64,000 bases of DNA from Viscum album (GCA_963277665.1 OY728119.1:320188206-320252205); one strand, 5' to 3'; shown: positions 10,781 through 24,260, numbered from the stretch's first letter. Translations and numbers: made by a program. Notes: a model not told the origin generated them from the sequence alone.

Positions 10781-11310
10781 CTACATCTCACTGTCTTGCT
10801 TCAGTGCATGCTTCATTCTGTCTAATAGAGAATATTTCACTGATACCTGAAACAAAACAAAAGAACATCCTACAACAACAACTTCTATGCCAAACTTTAT
10901 AAAATCCTTAACCAAAGGATCAAGTTCCAAATGCAACATAGTTAGTAAAGCATTACATTTTCGACTCAAAGCATCAGCCACTTTATTTTCTTTTCCTGGA
11001 TGGTAATGAATTGTACAATAATAATATTTGATTAATTCTAGCCATCTCCTCTGTCTCATGTTCAATTATTTCTGAGTGAATATATACTTTAAAATTTTGT
11101 GATCGGTATATAGTTCACACTTTACTCCATATAAATGATGCCTAAACATTTTTAAAGAAAAAACTACAACATCTAATTCAAAATCATTTGTAGGGTAATT
11201 TACCTCATGAGTTTTAAACTATCGTGAAGCATAAGCAATTACCTAATAATTTTTCATTAGGACATATCCAAGTCCTTTCAATGAAGCATCACTGTAGATA
11301 ACAAACAAAC
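10781..11310 (-). pseudogene. RNase H domain (broken)
   Basis: Minus-strand translation gives the Ty3/gypsy RNase H series: FVIYSDASLKGLGYVLMK with the first catalytic Asp near 11290, then NDFELDVVVFSLK with the Glu, LYTDHK with the next Asp, and YHPGKENKVADALSRK with the last Asp. LNMRQRRWLELIKYYY precedes the terminal motif. In-frame stops follow KNY and YASR. An open frame covers only 10781-11065. Confidence 0.9.
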
Positions 11311-12421
11311 CATTCCTGGAAGGTAGTTCCAAAACTGGAGCATTCAACAATCTTGTTTTCAATTCCTGAAAACAATCATCCCATTCTTTTGTCTAGATAA
11401 ACTTAACTCCCTTCTGAGTTAGCTTAGTCATTAGACTAATAAACCATGAAAAATTTCTAACAAACCTTCGGCAATAGCCTGCCAAACCAAGGAAGCTATG
11501 AATCTAAGTTACATTTGTGGGTCTTGGCCATTCTTCAACAAACATTGTTTTTGTAGGATCAACAGTTATCCCATATTTAAAAACAATGTGACAAAGGAAT
11601 GAAATTTGTTGCAACCAAAACTCACACTTCCTGAATTTCGCATACAATTTATTTTATTTTAAGGTTTTCAAAATAACCCCTAAATGTCTTTCATGCTCCT
11701 ATTTAATTTTAGAAAACACCAAAATATCATCAATGAAAACCAGCACAATCTTATCCAAGAACTCATGGAAAATTCTATTCATGAAGTCCATGAATACAGC
11801 AAGTGCATTGGTTATCCCAAAAGGCATTACTACAAATTCATAATGGCTATATCTTGTAAGAAATGCAGTCTTCAAAATATCTTCTTCCTTTATCTTCAGC
11901 TGATGGTACCCCGATCTCAGGTCAATCTTTGAAAAATACTGAGCTCCCTAGAGCGGATCACACAAATCATCGATATGAGGCAAAGGATATTTTTTCTTAA
12001 TAGTGATGTTATTCAAGGCTCTATAATCAATGCAAAGTCTCATTGAACCATCTTTCTTTTTATCAAATAAAACAAGAGCACCCGATGGTGATGTGCTAGG
12101 TCGAATGAAACCATTCTCTAATAAATCTTGCAATTTCTCCTTCAACTCTAAAAGATCAATTTTAGCCATTTGAAAAGGGGGTTTTGAAATTGGCTTTGCA
12201 TCAGGAACTAAGTCAATAGTATATTCAACTTCCCGATTTGGTATTATTCCATGAAACTCATCATGAAAAACATCAGGATACTCATTTACCAGTGGAACAT
12301 CATCAATCTGAACAGTTCCTTTGTTTTCAACAATGTGTGAAAGGTAACATTCATTTCCATCTTTTACAAGTTTCTCGGCCGCTTGATAAGTTATCAACAG
12401 TAAGGGTTCATTCTTGTACAC
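11311..12421 (-). pseudogene. reverse transcriptase (broken)
   Basis: The N-terminal half is open at 11948-12421: [50 protein letters not shown] and [11 protein letters not shown] are classic Ty3/gypsy RT segments. The catalytic motif [11 protein letters not shown] lies at about 11715-11740 in another frame and its FIDD is intact (11726-11737). Stops and shifts separate the two parts, and the palm-thumb section 11311-11700 is interrupted several times. Confidence 0.93.
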
Positions 12422-12601
12422 AAATTGAAAGTCATTCTGAAAAGAAACTTATTTAGCTCTACAGTCAATCTTATCATGGTAAATAGAGAGCCAATCCATA
12501 CCCAGGATAACATAAAACTATACTAGAGGTAAAACAATAAGGTTCGTAAGTAGGTTCTTTCCACGGATAAGGATAGGAAGATTCTTATAAATTCTTTTTG
12601 C

Positions 12602-12901
12602 CTAAACATTTTCCCCAGGTGTTTCTACCACAAGTTCAGGAGTCATTTCTTGAGATGGTGTTCCCATTTTACTAGAAATGTTTTCAAAGATGAAAGAATG
12701 TGTAGACCCTGAATCAAACAACACACTGGAATAATCTAAAAAAACAAACAAAATACCTGATACCACTTCATTTGATGTCCCAACATCTGCTGAAGTAGTT
12801 GTAAAGGATTTCAACACCCCTTTCTGCTTGTAGTCTAACTTCTTCCCATAACTCGAGCTCTTTTTCAGACACTCGTTTGCATAGTGACCCATCATATGCA
12901 C
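12602..12901 (-). pseudogene. aspartic protease with the end of a gag zinc knuckle
   Basis: A 99-codon frame that opens on GTG inside the second zinc knuckle (MMGHYANEC) and reads into the protease, where VLFDSGSTHSFI carries the catalytic DSG (Asp at about 12713-12715). The downstream part toward RT is broken. In the parent family this is the gag-pro junction of one polyprotein; the GTG is a chance opening, not a real start. Confidence 0.88.
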
Positions 12902-12995
12902 TTAAATAATTTCTCTAACTGTAAATATAATTTGGACTTACCATAACCTTGGTCTTTTTCAGTGCAATCACTAGCCTTATTTCCCATCTTACCAC
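12895..12995 (-). pseudogene. gag nucleocapsid zinc knuckles (two, both damaged)
   Basis: On the minus strand one knuckle reads YRCGKMGNKASDC with its first Cys codon replaced by TGA and the His replaced by Asn. The following knuckle reads FKC then, after a frame change, MMGHYANEC. The expected pattern is CX2CX4HX4C. Nucleic acid binding would be lost. Confidence 0.75.
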
Positions 12996-13136
12996 ATCGG
13001 TATCACTTTACAGAATTCAGAAGACATTCCCCATCAAGCCTTTCCCACATTTATCAAAAACTGGAAACTTATTTTTCTTACCATTAGATCTTTTTGAAGA
13101 ATTCTACCCTTTCTCCTTCCACCTCAGTCTCTTCTT

Positions 13137-13621
13137 CTATTGGTTGTTATAGAACACCTGATCATCGACAAACTCCATTTCCACCGTCTCAGCACATCGA
13201 ACATGCTTTTCATAACTCTTAAACTCACGAGAAGATAAAGCCCTTCGAAATTTTGGCTTCAATCCTGAGTAAAAACGATTGATTTTACTATCAAGTTCTA
13301 GGATAAAATTTGGAGCATACCTTACCAATGGAGTGAACCTCTCTTCATAAGCAGCCACTGAGTTTTCCTCTTTCCTGAATTCCAAGAATTGTTTTTCCAT
13401 CCTAAGTCGAACTGTCTTAGGAAAATACTTCTCAAGAAACATACCTTTAAATCCATCCTAGTCGAGAGCATCAATATCATCAGTGTCTTTGATATTTTTA
13501 ACCATCTTCCACCACTTATCTGCTTCACCCTCCAAATGGTAAATATCAAGACTATCCTTTTGATTGTCTGAACACCCCATGACATCGAAAATCTTCTCCA
13601 GTGCTTTAATTCACCCTTCAT
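13137..13621 (-). pseudogene. gag capsid region (Retrotrans_gag type), one internal stop
   Basis: In one minus-strand frame: YHLEGEADKWWKMV, then a TAG at 13458-13460 where the family usually has Trp, then FLEKYFPKTVRLRMEKQF, LEFRKEENSVAAYEERFTPL and FYSGLKPKFRRAL. These segments in this order define the capsid-like gag domain of plant gypsy elements. The 99-codon frame at 13322-13621 is an offset shadow of it. Confidence 0.88.
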
Positions 13622-13649
13622 CTAGAACATGGTCAGATGATCCTCCCAA

Positions 13650-13892
13650 TCATGGGGGACGTTGCCTCATGAAATGTTCTACCACTGACATGTTCCTTTG
13701 CGGTTGATCTGGCTGATCTTGTGCATTGATACCACCACCATTTATCGCTTGCGTCAACTGCGCCATTACTACAACAAACTGTTCAGTTCCAATTCCGACC
13801 ATCTCAGGTTGCTGATTCGGAAGGCTATTTTCTTTTGTATGACTTCCTAGAACTGCTTCCATGATTCCAATGCAGAAAACCATTCTGAACAA
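13650..13892 (-). pseudogene. gag N-terminal region
   Basis: 80 codons, Gln/Asn-rich, with QFVVVMAQLTQAINGGG followed by a Pro-rich end and FMRQRPP. The FMR.RPP series leading into the capsid domain is typical of Tekay-type gag. It lies about 120 bases downstream of the primer binding site, so the real start is near its first Met. Confidence 0.75.
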
Positions 13893-14015
13893 ACCTGTTA
13901 TAGATTAATCAACATGGTAATCATCAAATGCTATATCATTTCAATTTGTCTTGAAAAAAATGTTTTTGGATAATTATTTAATAAAATTCTAACACCTAAA
14001 CTTATCTAAACAGAC

Positions 14016-14026
14016 CTCTGATACCA
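14016..14026 (-). other. primer binding site (initiator-Met tRNA)
   Basis: On the minus strand TGGTATCAGAG, complementary to the 3' end of initiator-Met tRNA, sits two bases after the end of the 5' LTR. Confidence 0.9.
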
Positions 14027-14028
14027 AA

Positions 14029-17000
14029 TATAAGGCCCCAACCTTAAACATTCATTAATCTTGAGATATTTCAAGAATACACCTTGAGGATCTTTTCTGG
14101 TTTAGAGTTTTAGAGAATTATATCATAACAAATGCATTAAATCCCACATTTAAACAAAGTGGTTACAAGATAGTATTCATTTTTCCCATCAACAGAAACA
14201 TATTTAAAATATAATATTGATTCATTCTTGACACTTCCTTGACACTGTAATCATATCATGTACCCTTCCCTTGACCTGTGAAAAAAATTTCAAAAACTGG
14301 GGATGAGCATAAAATCTCAGTAATGGATATAATAATATGGAAAGGAAACATGTGTACATGTTTACATATGAATCAATGAAATCATATTCTACTCATAAAA
14401 CATAAGCACATTAACATACCTGATCAAATCATGAATAAATCATAGAAATCCTAAGACATAAAGGTAACCTAAGGCATTCATAACATTCTTACGTAGGGAG
14501 TAACCCTCTTGGTTACGTTTGGAATACCCATCAAATTATATTCCCCAAATATCTTCAGAGAAACCTTAACGTTTAACTCCTTCACATTAAGCAGTGCAAT
14601 GGAGAGGTATATCGGGCTTACTTGCACTTAGTTTATCATGGAACCACCTGTCTTCATAATAATGCCCAAGAACTATAACATAATCGTATCATGTGGAACA
14701 TGCATAAAGGAAACATAAAATTTCCACTTTTCAATCACAAGATATCAATATAACACAATGATATAAAAAAATTATGAAAACAATTTTCAATACCAAAATA
14801 AAAGAAAAGTAAAACATGGTATTTATTTTTCTTTTAAAAAAGTTATGGCTTGTGGAGAAAGTCGAAACTCAAATAATGGTCACGGTGGCAGAGAAATCGT
14901 TGTCGCCGCATACGTATGACAATAAATACATTCCCTTTTGTCGTTTAGTAAACGCTTCATATAAATAAGATTACTTTTGAATAAACATAAATAAAAAAGG
15001 GGTTTATAAAACATATAAATGAAAGTTGTGTATAAAACATTATATGCATCATTGAAAGGAGATTGAGACGAAGTCCCTTACCTCAGGTCTGACTTGACTC
15101 GATCATTCTTTGACCTCCTGAATAATAAAAATGAGTTAATTTCTACTTGCTTAAGAACCATTTTAAAGTTCATTAATCATTTTATATCACTTATTACCAT
15201 GTCATGAACACTTTGTAATTATTTAAGTTAATAACGGTCGTTTTAATAATCAATGGTACTTGAGTCAAAAATAAACTCTTTATAATTACAAGTTGTTCAT
15301 GTATCCATTATATCCAGAGTTATACTCATGATTTATATATCATATATATCAGGTATATACATGAATTTATAATATTAAATAACGTTTAGAGGTAAGAAAT
15401 GAAATGCACCGTTCATGGAGATGGTAAGTCGTACATACGCATGAACGCTACTTTCATTTATATTTCATATTTTATGGAATGGAATCATAATGATATAAAG
15501 GTATATTATAATTCCAGTTTAATTTCATATATAATATCATTAATTAAATCCTTTATATGTCCCACATATGGAATTAATGAATCAAATTACTTTGAGTGGG
15601 TGGTAGTCCGCACTTCCTAAAATGAAGATATCGCATTTACCCATAATGGAAACCATAAAGGTATGCCAAAAATGAAAAATACTATTTCTTAAGTAAAAAA
15701 TAAACATATTATATATCATATATAAATATAGTGTCATCTTAATGTCCACCTTTGAAGGTGTTAAATGAATATTAAACAATCATCGTTTCGTGAGGCATAA
15801 ATTCTCCATCCATGGAAACAGTATGTTCCTTTACCATTGGATGTAGGTGTGTATAAGTGTAGATCAAATACATCTTATAACAGAATCCTAGTATATGTAA
15901 GGTACTAGTTTTGATGAAAATAAATTCATAAAAAGAGTTTAGGGGTTTGGAGAAGAAAAATAAAACATAAGAACACAAGAGAAGACACTACCTTTAAATC
16001 AGGTAACTCTTTTTTATTTGAGCTCAAATGCTTCCTTGGGAAGACTTCTGTCCACATTGAGGCTTCTATGAGTTAGAGAGGTATGTGGAGAGACAAAATG
16101 GTTTGGGGTTGGCCGATACAAATTCTTTGGATGTGTGGATAAGGTGGTAGAGGTGGGGGCCTTTTATAAGAGGAGAGGAGGGGCACTCTTGGAATGTTAA
16201 GAAAAGATACTTTGTTATAAAATGATTTTCGGATAAAAAAGGTCCCACAATTATAAGTTTCGAGGATAAGGTGATAAGGGTTCGAAATCCACCCATCCAA
16301 TAGGTTTTTTAAAATTATAGGTCTTAGATTTTACATTATATTTTTATTTTATTTAATTTGTTAAATAATGATGTAATCACAACATCATCATGGTGTCATA
16401 AATAATTTAATTTATTTAATGTCGAAAAATTATAAAAAAATCATGATATAGTAAATATTATTATCTTCCTAATGTCTATTTATAGTCAAAAATCTGACAT
16501 GTATAACCCCATGTAAAAATTGTTTTAGTATAACAACTCATGTGTGTGACATTTTCATTTTAACTTTAAATAAAAAGTTATTAATGTCATTTTTCTACCA
16601 ATGTGGCTCTATGGGGTACCCAAGTAGACCCATGGATTGTCATGGTCAGCCATGACACATAAAATATGTGTATGACATGTGTCTAGGTATTTTCATTTTA
16701 TTATAATATCATTTTGGCCTTAAATTGCACTAATTACCTCTAATCGCGATTAAAACTTAAAAGTTACTATTCACCAAAATAATATTTTAATCCCATAGAA
16801 CCAAATTTTTCTTCCTAATGAAAACCATGTATGTCGGATTTTTTAAATTCAAAACACAGAGGTGGTAAACAAAAAATTAGTTTTTTAAGTACCACTTAGT
16901 GGTTTCACTTTTCATCAAAAATTGAAGTTTTTCAGAAAAATACCAAAACATCACCCTAATCTATATTTGATATTCTGAAATCAAAAATTATGTCTATTTT

Positions 17001-17570
17001 AAAAAATTTAAAACATATATGTTACATAAATTAATTTAATAATTAATTCCAACTGTCAGAGCAAATAGAGTGTTTTTATGAAACAATAAGTATCAAAAGA
17101 TTGACACTAGTTTAAGTCCAATTTCTAAGTGAAATTAGTTCCAATGACCACTATTGGATTAAATGGTAAAAATATATTCTAATTTAACATTAAAACCAAT
17201 TAAAAATATAATCTATTCATATAAATAAATTAGATTAAAAAAAGGTTTTGAATTAAAATCCAACATTTTTCACTATTTATTAAAAAATGAACTTTATCAG
17301 AAAAATACCAAAAAATTACCCAAAGTAAATTTCAATGTTTCAATCATAAAGAATAAGTTCAGTTTGACAAATAGATCTTATAAAACGTTTAAAAGTTTTA
17401 TTTAATAATGGTTTTCCATCAAAAGGCAGCAAAACAATCTTTTAAAAATATTTCTGGATTCCATGCTTAAGATTGGATTTATTCTCATTTTAAGCCTCTA
17501 AACACTATCTAATTCATTAATAGACATAGATAAAACTATCTGTTATTTATTACTTACTTGGGATATTTCA
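14029..17570 (-). repeat. 5' LTR of the Tekay-type element
   Basis: 3542 bases, collinear with 5789-9359. Its outer end reads TGAAATATCCC on the minus strand, a mutated version of TGTAACATCCC, and is followed by the ATTAT target duplication. Frames inside it such as 15399-15620 and 16073-16300 correspond to LTR sequence and are not genes. Confidence 0.92.
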
Positions 17571-17575
17571 ATTAT
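17571..17575. repeat. target-site duplication ATTAT (right)
   Basis: Exact partner of 5784-5788. Confidence 0.85.
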
Positions 17576-17578
17576 TTT

Positions 17579-17695
17579 TATCCACACATGGTTCCTTGAA
17601 TACTGATATACACATGGTCATTATGATGTTGATCCACATAGGGTCAGTATGATGCTGATACACAGAGGGTCACTATGATGCTGATAGCCAGGCAG
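17579..17695. repeat. 26-bp tandem repeat, right half (about 4 units)
   Basis: Units begin at about 17579, 17604, 17630 and 17656 and share TGAT(C/A)(C/T)ACA...GGTCA.TATGATG. Same unit length and core as 5662-5783, so this is the right half of the array interrupted by the Tekay element. Confidence 0.8.
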
Positions 17696-17839
17696 AGGAG
17701 TCCCCGTACTCTATACAGTTGATTTCCATAGAAACTAATCCTCAAGATATCGGTTGTGCCTAAATAGCCAAAAAGTTTCACAAAGTAGTAACCAAAATGA
17801 CCATCATGTTGTGAAGGTTCCAATGCAATCTAAATCGCG

Positions 17840-18105
17840 TCAATTAGATGCCTAGTCTGTGAGTTATAAGTGTTACCGAGGGCCCAATTAGATTTGGGTT
17901 CGATCCAACCTGGTTGTACTCAAACATTACCCAACACTCATGAGGAGTATCTCAAAAGGACCATCTCATTCCAAGGATTCAAGCTCTGCATATTGTCCAT
18001 CAAACAGATGTCTGGTTTGTGAGATCCAAACTTTTAAGCATATCTAGGCTGAAAAGGCTTTGGGTCCGGTCCAACCTAGTTGGACTGATCTGAACTACCC
18101 TATCA
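17840..18105. repeat. diverged direct duplication, about 155-bp spacing
   Basis: Two related blocks, about 17847-17935 and 18003-18105. Both run GATG(C/T)CT(A/G)G T(C/T)TGTGAG..., then TTGGGT(T/C)CG(A/G)TCCAACCT, then GTTG.ACT and ACTACCC or TTACCCA. Function unknown. Confidence 0.6.
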
Positions 18106-18109
18106 TGGG

Positions 18110-18600
18110 GTGACCTAAACCTGCTTGGCTACGACGGGCTCAGCCTGCTGGTCCGCTGATCGGCCCGACCCGACAGTGCTGGGTGCGGCCCGTCTTGGCA
18201 GGGCGTGACCGGCGCGTGGGTTTCTCCCCCTACAGAATGGACAAATGTCTATCGAGTTTGAAATGGTGGAACCACATGGCGCTGCCCCTATTAGCGGGAC
18301 CCACGACGCGCAGGTCCCCTCCATCGCAGCTTATCTCTGTGACCTGTGATGGTGATCTGCCCTGCTGCTATCATGGTCGGTCAACGTCGTTCGCCCCCAT
18401 TGTCTACAACGACGCCTCCGAGTGCCGCCTTTCTCTATGGCTGACACCAGCTTGCTGCCGCTGTCACCTGCTGGTGCCAGTATCTAGTGCTAGGCCAGTG
18501 GGGCTTCCACAAGCCATCCGGTGAGATCTAGTGGTATGTTTCCCATTTCGATTATGCCTACAGGCCTCCCTCGATACTATCATCACTATGTGGCTCCTAG
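18110..18600. other. GC-rich patch, no recognisable gene
   Basis: A CpG-containing, GC-rich block in AT-rich surroundings. It allows open frames on both strands (18183-18524 plus, 18115-18324 and 18464-18655 minus), as expected in GC-rich DNA where stops are rare. None shows a known domain. It could be a captured gene fragment or part of an old transposon. Confidence 0.4.
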
Positions 18601-18729
18601 ATTCAGGATTCCATCTAGTTGAAAATCCTCCCCCAAAGAACGTGACAAAAACCAAAATAGAAGAGGGTCTTGGACTTGTTCATTTATCCCATGCCCTAAG
18701 TTTTTTCATCAGATCAGATGGGTGGTAAA

Positions 18730-21700
18730 TAACTAATAAAATATAAATTAAAACCCTTTAAAAAATACAGCAAAAACCTTCCAAAATTTAATATGAATTT
18801 CGTATCAACTCATTTTGAATGATCTATGTTCATCATAATTTTAAATAATGAAGAATTGAATCAATAATTTACTTGATGTTAATAAAAACCCCTTCCTCGA
18901 ATTCATAGGAGATGTCGTGATTGTGGAAGGATAATCTATTTTCATTGAATCCATTGGTGCTCACCATCACCGGCCATTTCCCCCAATGACCATTGCTCGA
19001 AGCCTCCTTCTATTTTGGTGGAAGACCCTGTGTCACTTCATTAGAGGTTCCTCTTTTGAGTGGCAATAGTCAATGCTTGATCCTCATCTAAATAGATGAG
19101 GGAATCCTTTTATGTTGCATTTCAATAATGTAGTTCATTTATGAACATCATTTAATGTTTCATTAAAACACCGAATATCGTTGTTACAAAACCCATGGGT
19201 CACATAAATAAATTTCTTCCATTATGTATGAACGAAAAACCTTACAGTTCCACCACGTTGCTCAATGGTTACAAAATGAAATAAAATAACTCAAAGAGAT
19301 ATTTTTTTTTGTAAACTCCAAAAATTAATCTTTTTTTGTTCGACCCTTGCCATTCAATGTTATGAATCACATAAGTGAATCCCAAAACTACGAATTCAAA
19401 AGGCCTCTCAAGTTTTTAATATGATCATCGGTTTAGAAGATAAAAATTTTCTCCTACATGTTTACTGAACATACCATAAAAAATTTAAAAACAATGTTCT
19501 GAGAACACTGGGCCTTGGAATCAAGCGCTGTTAAGTTTTGTAGGCTTGTAAAAATCTCAAATAATTTAAAATAATTATATGTAAATTTATGGGTCTTTAC
19601 AATAATGTAAAAAATAATTATATGAAAATAATTTTCAAATAATTTCAATAAATTTCAACTATGGGTTTCATGTAATATATTGAATTCCTGATAGATCCAT
19701 CATTTGAGAACGTGAATTCAATTTACTTAATTATTCTATAAAATAACATTATATTTTTTTTTGAGGAAAACACATTAATTTATTTTATGTTCTTTTTTTA
19801 TAAATTCTCAAATGATCCTTTAAAATTTTGTTGGTATGTGCATTAGTCCAGAATTTATGTTCAATATCTAATTTAAATGCTATGTTCATAATTCATATTG
19901 GTTAATAATTATCATTTGGAGAAGAAAATTATAAATGATTTAGGTTTGATCATGATTAATTAGAGAACTTTATATTTAGATGATGATTTTTATTTATATG
20001 TGCTACAAATTATATTTTTCATAGAATGAAGTATGTTAGAAAATGAGAGAATGTTAAAATTTATTATAAATTGAGATTATTTAATTCAATATTTAACGAT
20101 ATTCTAATCTATGTGGCCTAGTTTATATATGACATTATGATAAGCTCATTTCATTAATCAATGAATAAAAAAAACATTTGAATGAAATATCATTATATAT
20201 GATATTAGAAATGGACGTATAAATGGAAGATAAAAAAGAAAGATTGAAAGACAAACTTATAAAAAGAATAAATATGTGAACGGTTCTAGAAAAAATACAT
20301 GTGAGGAAACCATTAAAAAGATAAAGAAAGAAATAATTACTCAATTTAATATTATAAAAAGAAAAGAAAATAAACAAATACCTATAAAAATCATGAGAAA
20401 ATATTTACCTCCCCAACAATAGAGAAAATTTAATTATCTTTTTCATTATCACTCACAAATAATGTGTATTATTATTATGTGAAACACTATGGTGAATTAA
20501 GGACATTTTATATATGAAAAATTTATTTAATTATGATATATTAGTTAAAATTAAATATAAAAATAATTTAATTAAAATTAGAATTTTAGGGTGATTGATA
20601 GAACAGATTTAAAAAAAGAAGAATCATGTGAAATTAACATTTTTGTTTCAATTATTTAAATAAATAACAATATATTTAATCTTTCCATTAATTTTTTTAT
20701 TAATTATTATTCCTCAAATTAAATGTTTATAAAATTTTATGACCCAAATATTTAAATATCATAACCCTATAAAAATTTACCTGATAAAAAATTTGGATTG
20801 AAATAAAAGATAGAATAATTTTGGGATGTTTAATAATAACACACTAATTTAATTGAAAAAACACTATAGATATGAAAAAATAAAAAAAGGTGAGATAAAA
20901 TCCTTAGTATGAGAAAACATATCAATTTCCCATTAAGTATTATACTATAATATTTTTAGAAAACATGACCATGGGAAAAATATCTAATTAAAAATAACAA
21001 AGAAGAATACATGTTTTTCAACAGCAATGATAAAAGGACCTGAAATCCCAAATTAATAAATATAATCCATTTTAAAAGTGTTTGATACACTATATATGAT
21101 CCAAGAGGTATAATTATATTCCAACAAATATATTTCATGACATTGAAACACAATAAAATAATGAATTATATAAAAATGGTACGCATTGTAAATATTTCAA
21201 ACGAAGCTACCCACATCATGTTTACCAAAAACATGTGAATATTGTTTCCCACATGACTTTCACACATAAATTATTTTAAAAAAACTGCCAAAATCATATT
21301 CACACAACTAAGCTACTCACATCGCATTCACACAAAAAAATTGTGATTAAAGATACCTGCATTAGCTTCATGAATCTTTTCATTACCTCATGTGATATGA
21401 AATTATACCCAGTGCATTATAAGCAGATATATTACCCCACCCATCAATCATAGATATTTCTATGTGAAAATTGGGAAAAATATTTCATCACAACATTAAG
21501 AACCTATGAAAAGAAAAAATGGGCATCAAAATAATTTCATCTTCTGTCACCAAAATTGACCTCAAGAATGTAATATGATGAATCCAAAAAATTATATCAA
21601 CCCAAAATTAATATAATAAAAATTAATAGGGTGATCCAAAAAAAATATTTTATGAGGAAATAAATCTATATAGATAAAAATGAAAACGTATAGAGAACCA

Positions 21701-23200
21701 ACAAAATAGTTTTTAACATCTTTGTAAAAGAACATGTCACATATTACATGATAGTTTAATTTTAAAAATTTATATGTGAAAAGATTGTAATTAAATTTAT
21801 TTAAAATAATCATGAAAACAATATAACATTGATAATATATAAAATTTTTCAAAAGTAAATGTGTTGTGGAAGATAAAACACTTTATTATTAATGGATTGA
21901 TTTTTTAAATATTTTGAAATATCATTGTTGAAATTGAAATCATAAAAAGTGTAATAAGAATTATTTTATAAAATGATAATTATAAATAAGAATTTCACAA
22001 AAGATAACACAAAGCTGAGTGTTCCAAAAAGAAGAAGCATTGGTGGGAAAGGGAAATATGGACATGGAAGGTAATTCTTTTTAAAATAGGATTGTAATCA
22101 TTATAAAAAATATATATTTTTATAGGTAGAAATTATCCAATGTAAAATATATTAATTAAAAATTCATTCTTCTAAGGGAATAGATGAAAGTACCATGAAA
22201 TAAAATTTAACCATTAAAAAATATTTATATAATGTATTTATAATAAGAAGCACTATAACTGAATGAATGGAGTTGAGTTAAAAATCCCATAGAACCATGG
22301 TACTTTTCAATTTAAATCCATTTAAATATATAACATTATATGTATATTCAAAACCACTGAATTTTAGAATATAGTAAAATAATTAATTTCAAAATAATCA
22401 AACCATATTAATTATATCATTGAGCACATTATGAAATATTTTTCAACAAAATAAATGTGGTAAAAAGAACCCCTTATATAAATTAACGACTTACACTAAT
22501 GGTATTGAATATCTAAATAATAATTATCTTAATATAAAAATACAAAAGATTAATCATACCTATAACATTTTACAATAGTTAGTTATAATTAAACTATGTA
22601 TCAAAATTAATTAATTATTTTAAATTGTTAAAATTTGATGTGATTAAACATGATCATTTTAATTCAGTTTCTTAATGGTGGTGTTTTTTTATTCCGAAAA
22701 TATTCACAATTACTATATCATAAAAGTTATTATAATTTATTATTTTTAATTATTTATATTTTTATATTTTCATTCTATTTTTGTTTTAGTTATGATCTTT
22801 AATGATGAAATTAATAATGACCATGTTTTAGGGACTTTTTAGAAATTAACATTTTTATATTAATTAATATGTTTTATATTAATGTTATCATTATCTAATA
22901 AAAAATAATTATTTATTATTTATATCATTTATTTTGAAAAATTATGTCCTTAGAGTCATCCATGATATTATTTTTTTATCATTTTTCATGTAAGTGGTTA
23001 TATCAACCCAAACATGACCATATCATATGTAATTGAGGAATATGGTTATAAAAGTGGATAATTTTGAAAATATATAATCATTAAATAATTTTAATGATAT
23101 TATTTTGATATTATCATGGTGGTAAATCACATTATAAATGGATTTAATACTCAAATGGATTTAGGATCCTGGTGAGCCTGATCCTAAAATTTATTTTTAA
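18730..23200. other. AT-rich region without recognisable genes
   Basis: Four and a half kilobases of AT-rich sequence with only chance frames of 60-86 codons. Short CACAT-type words recur around 21190-21350. No LTR pair, RNA gene or domain recognised; probably decayed transposon DNA. Confidence 0.45.
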
Positions 23201-23289
23201 TAAAATAAATAGTTTAAGAATTACACGAGGGTTCTACAAATATGGGATGGAATCTCCCCCTACACATCTTCATCCAATGGTGGTGTCAA

Positions 23290-24260
23290 TAATTTGGGGT
23301 TAGGAAGGACCATATTGACATCATCTCCATATTAACTCTCTTTGAAATTGTGTCAGAAACCTGGTTGGCCTCCCAATACACATCTGAGATAGCCAATTTG
23401 AGGTGACTATTAGCCTAAATATATTCAGTCCATTGTTTATGAAACATCCAAGGGACTCTTAGTTATGTCTTTTAGAGCTCTAACAACAAGTTGTGATTCA
23501 TATTCAATTCAAAATAACATTTATATGATATAGACAACATATTTGATGGAATAAATTATTTCCCATCATATATCATCGCATGCAATTCCAATTCCCATAT
23601 CGAGATAATAGAATTCTTTAAAAAATAAAATATGGGTATGTAACACACATCCTTATCTAGAGGTAAGTGGAATTTCAAATTCCACCCCATCCCTATTATA
23701 TTTTTTCTATAAAGGAAAAGTGGGAATCCCTTGAATTTATTTTATGAAAAGGGTATTTTTAAACATATATTCACATACATGACCCTCAACATATTAAATT
23801 CATAAAGGGTGTTTCTCATTACACCTAACTTTATTTTGTAGTTAATGAAAAAATAATTGGACATAGTAATAATTCCATCATTATTGGATGGGTTAGGATC
23901 ATCCAATATCATCATATTCCAAGATTTCCATATGTTGGAAATTATAGAGATCACAGCTGCAAGAAATGAATTTTGGACTAGATCACTCTATTTTGAATTA
24001 AACAATGATAGAATCAGAAATTATAGATGATTATTTGTGAATATGATGACGAAAAATATTTCCTTCATATGTTAATAATTTTTGAATAAAAACTATAAGC
24101 CAATGAATACATGATTTACATTTTCATCCCTCAGAAAAAAATAATAGCTCATGGCAAGTTGAATACCCAAGCTCTATATGTGGAAATATATGCATAGAGG
24201 ATCCCATGTTGTCTTCCAAAAGAGTATCCACCGAGAGGGTTGAGTGAATTTATTTCCTAT
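23290..24260 (-). pseudogene. LINE relic, 3' part: zf-RVT, linker and RNase H
   Basis: Minus-strand translation in shifting frames gives three blocks in the order of plant LINE ORF2 C-termini. A zf-RVT-like block (about 24080-24260) has SLGIQLAMS and LRDENVNHVFIG. The linker (open frame 23742-23954) has ISIISNIWKSWNMMILDD, the usual I.W.IW..RN signature. The RNase H end (23292-23381) reads VYWEANQVSDTISKRVNME, matching the family's REANQVAD segment with its final Asp. Many stops. The RT part should lie at higher coordinates but was not recognised. Confidence 0.72.

Larger units (their letters stand above)
5784..17575 (-). mobile_element. complete, inactivated Ty3/gypsy chromovirus (Tekay/Del type)
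   Basis: An 11.8-kb minus-strand LTR retrotransposon including its target duplication. Perfect 5-bp ATTAT copies flank it at 5784-5788 and 17571-17575. LTRs of about 3.55 kb flank a 4.67-kb interior with, in transcription order, primer binding site, gag, zinc knuckle, protease, reverse transcriptase, RNase H, integrase, chromodomain and polypurine tract. Domain order, the C-terminal chromodomain, long LTRs and the TGTAACATCCC terminus fit the Tekay/Del clade. All coding domains carry stops or frameshifts. The LTRs differ at roughly one base in ten in the stretches compared by eye, so the insertion is old. Confidence 0.93.
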
